Below the pieces are notes generated by a model that ran no database searches, had not been told where the DNA came from, and saw only the letters and a program-made list of their open reading frames with translations. 64,000 bases of DNA from Rhabditophanes sp. KR3021 (Eukaryota; Nematoda; Chromadorea; Rhabditida; Alloionematidae): NCBI GenBank assembly GCA_963281155.1, contig CAUJLY010000004.1, positions 3,596,001-3,660,000 on the forward strand, given 5' to 3'. A program made the translations under genes and the position numbers. Positions 34,437-45,300 of the stretch are shown in pieces. How positions within the stretch are numbered: position 1 is the first letter of the stretch; every line of letters starts with the position of its first letter.

Positions 34437-36024
34437 TTACAGTTTAAAGTATTCAATATAGTTGGTAGCACCAAGGTGAACGATTTTTTGAATATGAGTT
34501 TGCATCAATCTCATTTTGATTTCTTTAGACGTGCCTGGAAATCCATTTTGTAAATTAAAACATTAAGTTAAAAGATAGGATGTTTTTAATTTTTAAATTA
34601 TTATGTTAGTAATACAATCTACCGACATTGGTCTCAGACGTTGTACATTTGAAATTTGAATATTAGCTGAAAGCTATTTATGTGTCATGGATATACTTGA
34701 TATCAAATACACATTTACTAATTCATTGTGTTTATTTTAGTGCTCAACATCGTCTCTTATTAGGTGTTTATTAAACTCAATAAAGGAGGAAGAGAAAACT
34801 AAATCAATTATGCAGTTGAACTAGAAATGCTGTTTAGTAATAAAGAAAATTTCATCAAAAAAGTCGTCTATGATAAGTCATTTGGTAATAAAGGAGTCAT
34901 TATGTTAAAGAAGTTGCAAATAACGTTGAATCTAACCTCATTCACGCTCTTAGACCACAACTCACCAACTCCAATTCCGGAAAGCCCTCATTGAAGAAGT
35001 CCGTCACATGTCCCCAAAAATGAATGGCGAAGTCGCTGATCTCATCCTAGGAGAATTCTTTGAAGCTCATAATGATGTTGGAAAAGTTAACTATTTTCCA
35101 TATTTTTAAAACTCTTATTTGATTGTCTTGTTTAATAAAGTTACTATTTCACATTTTTTAAAACTCTTATTTCTGATTGTTATGTTTAATGCAAACCTGT
35201 AGTTCCACTGTTGTCTGGATTATGAGGAAAGCATTTGAAAATCGAGTAAAATTGATAAATATTCAAAATCTTGATATTTTCATTACATTTAATATAGACA
35301 AGTTCGATGTTAGTTTTTTCTTTAAACTCGGCAGCTGTCATTGTGTAAATATCGTCACGTTCCTTTCTTAGATCATCTCCATATAAAATAAGCAACCTCG
35401 GATGTCTTGGCAAATCAGCATCGAAATAGAGAGTATGGGGCTCAATAGTTTCAAACCCAAAAATATCAAAGCAATGCTGACATATTTCAGTTAAACAAAC
35501 AAGTTGGGCTTTCTCGACTTGAAGTTTTTCTTGCGAAATTTGAAAAGCCTCATTATTCTCGATGAACATCCAGAAAATGGAATTTGTTGCAAAATAAAAA
35601 TCATCCTTGTTGGAGGTTTCACAATGCATAGTAGTCATAGCTGCTTTCATCGCATTCTTAATTTCACTATGAAGTTTGCACATAGGTCCGTTTAAATAAA
35701 TGAGAATCTTACGCATCCATTCGTTGTTTTTGCCATTAACATCTGTAATGTTAAATAGTTGTATGGATTAATCCATTTTAGTTTTACCAACCTGGATAAT
35801 TAGCGATCAACTCTGAAATTGACAATTCAGCTTCCATTGCCTCATCGTCACTGCTACTATACTCTTCTAAAATATGGTAATTAATGGTGTGTTAGTTGAT
35901 GTACGTAAATAGTGTGCTTATGTATGTATAATACACATAGTATAGATGTGAGCGTACCTGATGAGTCTTCCATCATATGCGCTTCCTCTGTAGAAACACT
36001 CTTCTGGTCTTCCTGTGTTTCCAT
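34437..36024 (-). CDS. BABAM1: MERIT40/BABAM1-like vWA-fold protein, 261 aa, four exons
   Basis: Exons (minus) 36024-35958, 35866-35792, 35742-35197 and 34534-34437 close in frame with phase-1 junctions. The first 45 residues are acidic (METQEDQKS...EEYSSSDDEAMEAEL). The rest fits a von Willebrand A fold: first strand RKILIYLNGPM, a middle strand HPRLLILYGDD, then IELVYIKCNEN, and a C-terminal helix RLMQTHIQKIVHL. The strand order and the last segment resemble MERIT40 (EKVIICLDLS, RTILVYSRPP, FDVVYIHNGTEE, LHNCMAKLLAHPLQ), a scaffold of the BRCA1-A and BRISC deubiquitinase complexes. Similarity is weak, so another vWA protein is possible. If the last 662-nt intron is read through, the protein ends early at 35186 (GLH stop). 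That intron carries antisense relic e. Confidence 0.5.
34580..35110 (+). pseudogene. relic of the GIY-YIG family, N-terminal part (copy e), antisense in the MERIT40-like intron 3
   Basis: The plus strand begins with the ATGTTTTTAATTTTT opening also found in copy b. It continues with EMLFSNKENFIKKVVYDKSF and NKGVIMLKK, then after shifts KVANNVESNLIHALRPQLTN, SNSGKPSLKK and MNGEVADLILGEFFEAHND. A TTTAATAAAGTTAC end follows at about 35140, again matching copy b. Broken frames show a non-coding relic. Confidence 0.6.
35099..35192. repeat. tandem duplication of about 50 bp
   Basis: The block with TTTTTAAAACTCTTATTT, GATTGT and TGTTTAAT is present twice in succession (35103-35141 and 35155-35191). 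It lies at the 3' end of relic e and next to the donor of the host exon. The first copy carries the AATAAAG. Confidence 0.6.
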
Positions 36025-37355
36025 TTCTTGGTCTATAATCGAGTATAAGGATATATAAATTATACCTTACCACAATCTTTTCTAATAATAATAAGTTTGC
36101 ACTTGTTCATAAGATGTCTTTCTATAAGGAAATTGTTATAGAGATTATTAAAAGAAAGTTGTGCTAACTTTATATTGTGCAGAATTATACCAATCTGAAG
36201 AAAAGTTACGAATGAACCTTAATAGTAAAAAGACGTTTCAGAGACAAAAAATGTTTTATAAGAAAAATATGATCAAAAAAACAGTAAACCTTTGCATATA
36301 ATACATAAAATGTTGACTAGTAAATGCATGTTGTCGTTCCAAAGTTTAAATTAAAAGATATGACACTTGGTACAGATAAATTATGTGGCAACAAAATGAA
36401 ATAAGTAATAGTAGCCTCATATATGAAACAGACATGATACGCATTACTTTTAATAAATAGAAATAATTACAAAGTGTATACATTTATGTTGCCACTAACT
36501 CGGAAAGGTATGAACTATGGCAAGCAGATTTATGCGTCTAAGTTGTAAGTTTATTGAAACAAACGCGCAAAGATATCATTTAGAATAAGAAGCATTAACA
36601 GATATGTATGCCGACATTAAATTATAGTTGTTGCATATCTTTCTTTATCAATTACATTTCTCTTTCTTAAAAACCTGTCTGTATTATGAGAACAGTCTAA
36701 TGTTGGATGATAAATTAGGAGTATACATTCAAAGATGCCTAATAATAATGTAGTTGGTTTTATTTAATAGTATGGTTTCAAAATGGCAATTCATTACTAT
36801 CCTCAATGCATGCAAAAAGTATAAAAATAAAAGTAAGATTTGCTGAGAAAAGGTTAACTGATGCGCACAATTTGATGCGCCATATATTGTCAAACTCCTC
36901 AATTTATGTAAAATAAGCGAATGACAAGAAATAGTTGTATTGTAACGCTTAATTATTGTATGTCATATATGAAAGACATTTATTTAAATATTTTGATGCA
37001 TTATATTTTGAAGAACAAAGATTTGTGCAAAGGTATAAACAAAAATAGAGAGAAAGAATGTGTATGTGCAACGAACTTAAAAGAAAATATTATTATTTAA
37101 TAACATAGATTAATTGTTGTCCATAATAAAATATTCCATGAAAAACATATGCGCTAAACTATTAAAAATATACATATAACAAGTGCACCTCTAAAAATGA
37201 TTAAATTTTAGCCGTATTATAAATGTAAACACATCTTTAAATTTATGGCAAACTTTACACATCTCATTAATTTGCATACCAATATAAAAATAATCTGTCA
37301 GTATCTTTATTGTGAAGTTAAAAACATGCATACAAGCATTATTAGAAAGTATATG
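36025..37355. other. intergenic AT-rich region
   Basis: No gene is supported. A tatag acceptor directly before the first MERIT40-like exon (about 36038) suggests a 5' UTR intron or a spliced-leader acceptor. Confidence 0.4.
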
Positions 37356-37616
37356 CTATGGAGCGATGGAAGCCATTTTAGTAGCATTACCAGTTGTTGT
37401 AAAGCTTGATCCAGGACTCTTAAGTTGGGAAATACCCTAAAAAGATGGATTATCTGTTTAGAGATAAAAATTAAATACCTTATCTTGTTCATTTTTCGAA
37501 AAAATGAATTTGACGACAGTGGATGTGAATAGAGCTACTCCAATAAGAAACGCAAAAACAGCAATAAATGGCGCGAAGTAGTCGAAGATAGAGATATTGT
37601 GTTGGCTTAAAGTCAT
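37356..37616 (-). CDS. small single-pass membrane protein, 72 aa
   Basis: Exons (minus) 37616-37479 and 37436-37356 are separated by a 42-nt GT..AG intron in phase 0. The 72-residue protein has a short polar N-terminus (MTLSQHNISIFDYF), one strong membrane helix (APFIAVFAFLIGVALFTSTVV), then a basic/polar tail (KFIFSKNEQDKGISQLKSPG) ending NATKMASIAP. The clean two-exon structure and the membrane segment make it a credible microprotein gene. It resembles the general form of small integral membrane proteins that modulate transporters or channels, but I cannot name a family. Confidence 0.5.
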
Positions 37617-37729
37617 GTCTTAGCTAATTTATCTGTATTAAAATAAATTTATCATTTTTAAAGAAGATTTGTTGATAAAATTATAATTTTATTATTTATT
37701 TAATTTTGAATATTACTCACAAGATATTA

Positions 37730-39455
37730 TTATTTCTTAAAAAGACCAAATACGTTTAAAAAAGTAGGATGGGATTTGGATACTTTTATTCCGGAAAAGT
37801 ATCCTTCAACTTGATCCGTTTTCTGCTTACTACAAATATGATTCTGGTTTCCAGTACTGCCAACATTTTGTTTGGATTCATCAGTTACACGCTTTGGTTT
37901 TGTTATCATGGGGTCTTTGGTTGTTTCAATAGGTATGAAATTAGGCAATTTCTTAACTTCGCTTTCCAAACAAGCTTTATAAATCAAATCATCGATATCA
38001 CACATAATTGAATCTTGTTCCATGTGTAAGGCATCTCTTTCGATTAAATACTTTACTAATTTACCATTTTCGTCATCAACTTTATCTTGTAAGTCTTCTA
38101 GTAACACTTCCAAGTCAAAATTATTAATTTTTGTTAACTCAGCACGTGAAACTTTTTTAGGCAGCAAAGATTTTGTTAAAACAAAATGTCCAATTTTTTT
38201 CTCATAAGCCAGTTGCAATTTAGCGCTTTCTTTTGCCTTTTTTACGATAGCGTTCGTTTGATTTATAAGTTGCTGTTTTTTAGACAATCTTTCTGAAATA
38301 AATAGGAGTTTAGCGATACAATAAAATAATGATAAGCCTACTTATCTGGCCACTTTCACAATGTTTGTCTTTTCGGCATTCAGATATACAGGAATTTCCT
38401 TTCGAGTCACTATCAAATTTATACCCATTTAAAATTTTACTATAACTATTGACACCTTTAAGATTCGGCGCCGATTTGCTTTTAGGGACAATGGCATTGT
38501 TTTCGAAATAATCGTCTTCTGCCTGTCTGTTATCGAGGCACAATTCATTCATATAACAAAGCTATAACAATAATAAGTTAAAATAAGTATATGACAATTT
38601 CTTTTACTAAGTATAAAATAAAATAATAATTACCTGGAGATTATTTGCCGTGTGCAATCTTTCAGCCAAATTAGACTTTAAAGGGTAACGATTTACTGCG
38701 GGAAATGATTGGTCGTCAAGTAATTCACTTTCTAAAGCTAGCCGTCTTCGAACCTAATAGATACAAGTTGTAATACAAAAATAAAGTGAATCACTTACCT
38801 CGTTGCCAAGTTGGCGTCGTCTGTTCATCTCATGTTCTTTTGCAGAAATGATAAGTGACTGCTCAAGTTTTACAAAGTCTATATCTGGCAATTTACAATC
38901 AATCTTCTCAATTTCACTTAACACTGATTCTTTTATTTCTTCTTGACGGCTTTTTATACTTTCACACAATGATTTTGTTTCAAATTCACACTGCAATTCA
39001 TCATTTGCCAGTCCAATAACATCGTTCCCCATTTCCGGTTCTGTTTCTTCTTCACTGCTTTCCCAATCATTGCTTTGAAAACTACTCCCAGACACTTGAT
39101 ACGAATATTCAGAACAAGATGACGAACCATCTTGACATTCATTGTCTTTTTCATTTGACAAGTCACTTAATTTTGAAGTAGATTCGACATTATTACCCGT
39201 TAGCCAACAAATATTTTTCTCCATTGTTTCTTTCGTATTAAGTTTCATTGATATTAGCAATTCCATGTCGTCTTCTTCCTCATCAATACATGGAGTCGCC
39301 TTATCTTCGCTAAACAGTACATCATTTTGATTGGCATCACCGATGCCGTTAGTTGCATTATTAGTAGTGTTAATAACAATATTAGTATCAATTGTAATAT
39401 TAGCACTAGTATTGTTGTTATTATTTGGGTCGGCTAGTAATTCAGTCGACATCAT
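37730..39455 (-). CDS. SCHIP1: schwannomin-interacting protein 1 (SCHIP1) homologue, 519 aa
   Basis: Exons (minus) 39455-38799, 38753-38634, 38561-38342 and 38292-37730 close in frame through introns of 45, 72 and 49 nt. The N-terminal third is low-complexity and acidic (DPNNNN, DEEEDDMELL, SSEEETEPEMG). The conserved part begins with RRRQLGNEVRRRLALESELLDD, then PLKSNLAERLHTANNLQLCYMNE, and continues in the last exon with LEVLLEDLQDKVDDENGKLV and ERDALHMEQDSIMCDIDDL. The same blocks occur in SCHIP1/IQCJ-SCHIP1 ([54 protein letters not shown]). SCHIP1 binds NF2/merlin and ankyrin-G at cortical and axonal membranes. The C-terminal coiled coil is the dimerisation region. Confidence 0.8.
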
Positions 39456-40882
39456 GAAAATATAAATATTTATTTAAAATATGTTTGAAAATCAAATTAG
39501 GTATGACAATTTCACTTATATTTTTGTTATTTCCTTTTAGTGCAAAAATAAACTTTACGCATGCTATAATTGTAAAATATTATAAAATAGAAATAATATA
39601 CGCAAGTGTGAATTGGGACCACGAATTGTTTTTAAATTCACTTAATTGTTTAAATTCACAAATAATAATTTATTGTAAAAAATAAAGTTTGACAAAAACA
39701 AGCTAACGTCAAATCTCATTTCAAAAAGATGAATGTTTATTTTGGCGTTATCAGTAAAAAATTGGCGGAATTTAATATAATTGTATTGTTGACAAAACTG
39801 CATTGCCACAAAATAAATTTATAAAGGAAATAATAATTGAAATAATGAAAGGACCAAATTTAAGATATTTCATACGATCAAAATAAGTAACTTTATTCTA
39901 AATAAATAATAATTAAGAGAAAAGTTTTGTAATATATGAAAGTTAGTTATGTAATAAATATGGTTTGACGGATTAAATTTCAATACTGTATACATAATTT
40001 AAAGTTATTAGATATTACTTGTTTGATGGATATATTTTTGCCCTTCATGATAAATATTTTAAAGTTAATTAATATAGTCTGGTTCGCATAAGTCAATTTC
40101 AGTACACTTGATGTATGATTGACTTTATTTAATATTTATGGTTATTAATAATATATTTTTATTGTCATTAATTATCTATAGTAAATAAATATTCAATTTG
40201 TCATTACGAGTAATTTTTTGATGTAACGATAATAATTTTATTCATAAATGGTGTTTCCATATATGGTTACGGATATAAAAGAATAGAGTTTAATAGATAT
40301 ACATTTTAAAATACATAAAATATTATAAGCTTTCCCTTACCATCCTATTCCCAAAACATCACAACTGGCACAGTTACTTCTTTTTGGAGATAAAGTGAAA
40401 AAAAGAAACACACAATATGAAAATATCTAAATTGCCCTGTTCAGCAACATTTAATAGTAAAAGATGTATGTTTGTGTTGGATACAATATAATATTGAATA
40501 CAAACGAATAGTTGAGGAAGAATTGCACCAATGGATATATGCAACAACTCTTTTCACTATTATTAGTATTTATGTGTATTAAAAGAAATAAATGTCTTAA
40601 GAAATGTTTGAAGAAAAGTTGGAAAATAATTATACTTTTTTAGATAGGCTATGTTTTAAAAGATGACTAGAATAATAAATAGCTTTAGTCCGTTTGATAG
40701 ATTAAAAGTCTAATAGTGTCAAACTTAAACACACTGATAATCTAACCATAAAAAGCCTCATCAGTGAGGAAGTTTTAATAGGTTACGATAGATACTAATT
40801 TATGAAGATGAGTGGGCTTAAAATATTTAATTATTTTGGGCAATAATTTGAAAAACTGTAAAATGATTTGAAATATTATCTG

Positions 40883-40983
40883 CATATAATTTCAAATATA
40901 TGTAAATAATTTCAAATATATATGTAAATAATTTCAAATATTTATCTGAAAATAATTTTAAATATTTATCTGAAAATAATTTT
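40883..40983. repeat. AT-rich tandem repeat, about 24-26 bp unit, four copies
   Basis: The motif AATAATTTCAAATATATG/TAA recurs four times with drift (ATAATTTCAAATAT..., AATAATTTTAAATATTTATCTGAA). The last two copies are nearly identical. It looks like an AT minisatellite. Confidence 0.7.
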
Positions 40984-41566
40984 ATAAACGGCCATATAAA
41001 TAATGCCTAACAGTGTCAAATAACTCCTAATAACTCTTAAATAATTCTTGGATAAGTGCTATATAATTCTTGAATAATTCCAAATAATTCCAAATGAATT
41101 ATATAATTCGAAATAACTGTTAAATTGCTATAAATTGGATTTACAACAGATTTACATTGAATTAAGCAAACTTTCAATAAAAGTACCGTATTTTAATTTT
41201 TTATAAAAATATATTTTCGCCTTAGCTTGGAGTATTTAGAATGTATCTCAACTGTAATCTAAAAACTCCAATTCGCGCTATAATTATTTTCCATAACTCG
41301 CACACACAAGCTTTTATCGCTAGAAAATATACATAAACCTCGTCAACTAGAATAATCGTGTAGCCGAAAGATAAAGGCTAAGTAAAAAAGCACAACTTGT
41401 CAGTTTATGTTTATTTTTATCCACTCAGTCACTTTTACGAATTAGACACTAGGAAACAACTTAAATATCAAAAGTTAATTTGCGAGACAATACAAAATTC
41501 AAGTTGCTCTTTAACCTACTCAGGCACTAAATCACAGCCTTCCAAATTTATAAAAAAGTATTTAAC

Positions 41567-41662
41567 AAATGCTTAGCAGTAATGTTTTCTAAATGTTTGG
41601 TAGTGATATATTCCAAATGTTGAGCAATAACAGTTAACAAATGTTCGGCAGTTGTTGTTGAG
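41567..41662. repeat. 24-bp tandem repeat, four copies
   Basis: Four successive units start with AAATG: AAATGCTTAGCAGTAATG, AAATGTTTGGTAGTGATA, AAATGTTGAGCAATAACA and AAATGTTCGGCAGTTGTT, each followed by about six bases ending TTCT/TTCC/TAAC. The unit is 24-25 bp and is less AT-rich than its surroundings. Confidence 0.7.
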
Positions 41663-42319
41663 TTTGTATTTAAATGTGATTATCAATAATTAAATCAAAA
41701 AGCAAACACATATAGATTTATTAAATTTGTCAAGTTTCTTATGATTATTATTTTTCAGGACTCCTTTTATTATACAATCCAATAAATGCCTTCATTTTTG
41801 TAAAATAATAAATATACTCACTTAATCAAAAGCTTTTTCTAAAGCAATAAAGTATTATACAATTAAAGTGTGATGATACAATAAAAATGTGTTCTCTTAA
41901 TGTACTAAAAGGAAGAGGAACAATATACAGAATGTTTTTAATTAAATCTACTCATAAAAAATTTGAATCATTTAATTAATGTAAGAGATTAGACTATTTA
42001 GATAGTAGATAAAACCATTCGATTAATGCCCTTCTTAATTAATTTCATTATGGGAAAATTCGGTATGAACAAGAAATTTAAATACCATTCACCTAATTTG
42101 TTGATTTTGAAGATTCAAATTAAACTATTATTCTGTTTATTTTCCAAAAACATTCCACTGAATATAATATCATGTATAGACCAATTTTTTCCGCAATTTG
42201 TACTATGGTATGCCCAAAATAAATTTCAAATGAACGTCGTTCCAACATCTTTTAGAGTAACAACTTTGCAATAAACACTTCCATCTGTTCAATTTCTACT
42301 ATTAGAGTTCGGGGTAAGT

Positions 42320-45300
42320 ATGACGTCTTTCAATTTAGACGACAATCTTACATTTTTCACCCCCATTCGAGATGAATTGACGGAAGTTGAATCTACCGAT
42401 CAACAATCGCTATTTTCTGGACTATTAAATAAATTTTTCAAAACACCAGCTATAAAAGGCACTTCATATGAATCACAAAAAAGTGATTTAGACAATGACA
42501 ATAAAAAAACTAGAGAATGCTTAAATTCGGAAATATTTGAGGGTCATATTTCACGTTAGTTTATTTTCATATCTACTAATACCATTGTTTAGCTGCAGAA
42601 GAAGCAGATGAAACATCTTCTAATGGCGGGTTTCATAACAAATTGTCCAGAAATAATTCTCTTAAAGGCTACGATCACCCTGACTTTAAGAGATACTGGG
42701 TTCCTGATTCAAATGGAAAAGAATGTTACGAATGTCACGAAAAGTTTTCAGCATTCAAACGCAAACACCATTGTCGATTATGCGGTCAAATTTTCTGTAG
42801 TAAATGTACAAACAATAAAATCGATGGATCAGTTTTAGGTAAATGCAGTGGACAAAAATTTTTATTAAAATACAACTCAATGACTATTCTACAAAATATT
42901 TAGGGGAATTTGATTAGAAGATAATTGCGAATCAATTTTCATTAGGATCATCTGGGGGACCCAATTGATAGTAGCAGGATGCTTTTTGTACATGAGTTCG
43001 TTGGATTGGCCAGAGACATCGACGTTAGTTAGAACACTTTGTAGATCATATATGGTTGCATATTCATACGCAAGAGCTTCGTTACTAGTCAAGTGTCAAT
43101 GTATACTGCCACCAATTGCCTTTTTTCTTTTAGGATATTCATGATTCGAGTTTCTTTTGGCCTCAGCTGGATGAATCTTGAGAAGCGACGTCGAGTATCC
43201 CGTTGATGATTTTGATATCTTAATTTGACATCACCGGATACACCACAGTAGAAAATGATCTCCAAAAACTGCGCAAAAGATGGTGCTTTGCAGTCAACAT
43301 GTTTTGGAATATCCAACAGAACATATACTGCTTGGTCCCCTTTGCTCGTTTTGCGAGAGTCCGCGTTCTTGAGACTTTATGATAGCTTTTTCAATACCTG
43401 TTCATCACTCAAATTCTTGTCTTTATTAAAAATCTCTGCAGCTTCGATTCTCAATTTGCTGCATGCACTGGCTTTGTAATAGGAGGTTCGATCGGACTGA
43501 TTGTTGGACGCATAACCGCAATTTCCGTATTTGTGAGTATCAACATTTCTAATAGTAACATTCCAATTTTCTGGAGATACGTTCATTGTCATTGGATACA
43601 CATCATGATTTTCCAAAATATAGTTATAGAAGTATTTTCCCAGCTTTTGAAGCGTTTCAGAGTACAGACATTTGATAAAATCCATTGTTGAGTTAGTGGC
43701 GCAATTGGTGAATCGTGGAGAGGTACAATTAATGACATGTTCTATTGCAAATGCAACGTCTCTCGTGAAAGTATCTGTTGAGGCAAGCATTTCCATAGCT
43801 TCACTTTTTTTAAAACAATTAGCAAAAAACTGTTCCTTTCTTGACATATGACCTTCGTGTACCATTAACAAAGAGACATCTCGGCTGTGCTCATAGAATC
43901 TTCTTACTAGTCCTTCATCTTTAGAATTCTTGTGTGGTGGATACACTTACATAACCAGGCTCCCATTCTTAGCACGTGCCAAATAGAGATGACGGTCTTT
44001 AGGGGAAGTATCCTTAACCTAAAAAGATGTAAATATTCACTTAATTAAGGTGTTAACACTTACAACAGCAGAAAAAACTGTTCGGCAATAAACTCAGGTG
44101 ATTGTTTTTTAAACACCTCATGTAGTCTAGCGGCTTCTGTTCTAATTTGAAAATGCACACTATAAAACAAGATAAAATAATGTTCTTTACCCATTCTAGG
44201 TACTTATACCGGGCAACTAAGATGTTGTAATTTTTGCAAGAATCAAAAAATAATTGGACAAAATTTTAAAGCACAAAACTGTGAGTCAGACGATGAAGAC
44301 TCCATTATTAATGGTGAGACTGGAAATTGGAGAAAGGCAAGTAACTCCTTAGCTGTTGATACAAGTAATAATTCAAGTGATACTCCAAAGTTCGAAAATC
44401 ACAACGTTAATTCTGTTAGTATGAATTTCCCCATTTTTAATCCTCCGCAAGATCGCAAAAAAAGCACGGATATATTGACAAACTCTTTGAACACAAGTAG
44501 CCAGTTGAATGCGTCAAATTTAGCTTATGAAAAACAACTGCCTATTTTTTTGAACATTGACGATTTGGCTAGAAATATCGGTACTTCAGATTATTCCGAA
44601 TCAGTCACCGCATCCTCTTCCTTTAGTAAAATTTCTTCCACCCCAAAAAAAACAAACACTCCCAAAAATATTGAAGAAAATGAACCGGAATGGGTAAGAA
44701 ATATTGAAAAGCCCTTTAATCTCAGTGATCCTGAGATTGATTCTGATGGAAGTGGTTTAAGAAAGGATACGGAAAATGGGAATGAAAACTCCATATTTAA
44801 CTCATGGAATAATGCGAATGACTTCGAAGCATCAATCAGCAAACAAACACCAGTTTCACTATTTGATACATCTTCGAATCATAAAGAAGCTTTTGATTTG
44901 AAGTTGAACAAACTAATGGATTGTCTTATTGAGAAAGAACAAATTGATAGCGGACGTTGGAAAAAGTTGCTTTGGAACTTATCAAAAGAAGTTTCTGAAA
45001 TTGTGGAAGTAGATGTGAAAAATAGGAGCGATAATATGAATATAACACGTACGTTTTTTGCTATCACACATTTTTCGTCATTTAATTAGGCATTTGCTAA
45101 AAAGTTAATAGAGTTCCTTCTTTGACTGTAAATGTAACTTATTTTTTCGATCAAAAGTCTAATTAATTTCCATATTCTAACACATACACACATTCCAGGT
45201 TATGTGCACATCAAAAAGCTGTGTTGTGATGTGCAAAAACCCTCAGCTAAAGTTATTAATGGAATTGTTTGCACAAAAAGTATTGCACATACTAAAATGG

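Larger units (their letters stand above)
39456..42319. other. long intergenic region, AT-rich with degenerate repeats
   Basis: About 2.9 kb separate divergent SCHIP1 (-) and PIKfyve (+). I see no gene. Two tandem repeat clusters are listed separately. Around 40,990-41,110 a degenerate AT-rich repeat uses the word AATAATTC(C/T) many times. Confidence 0.4.

Noticed and set aside
35186..35196. Stop codon at 35186 as the only end of the MERIT40-like gene
   Set aside because: A good donor at 35196 and a terminal exon at 34534-34437 that closes in the correct phase make the four-exon model better; the early stop is kept only as a possible isoform.
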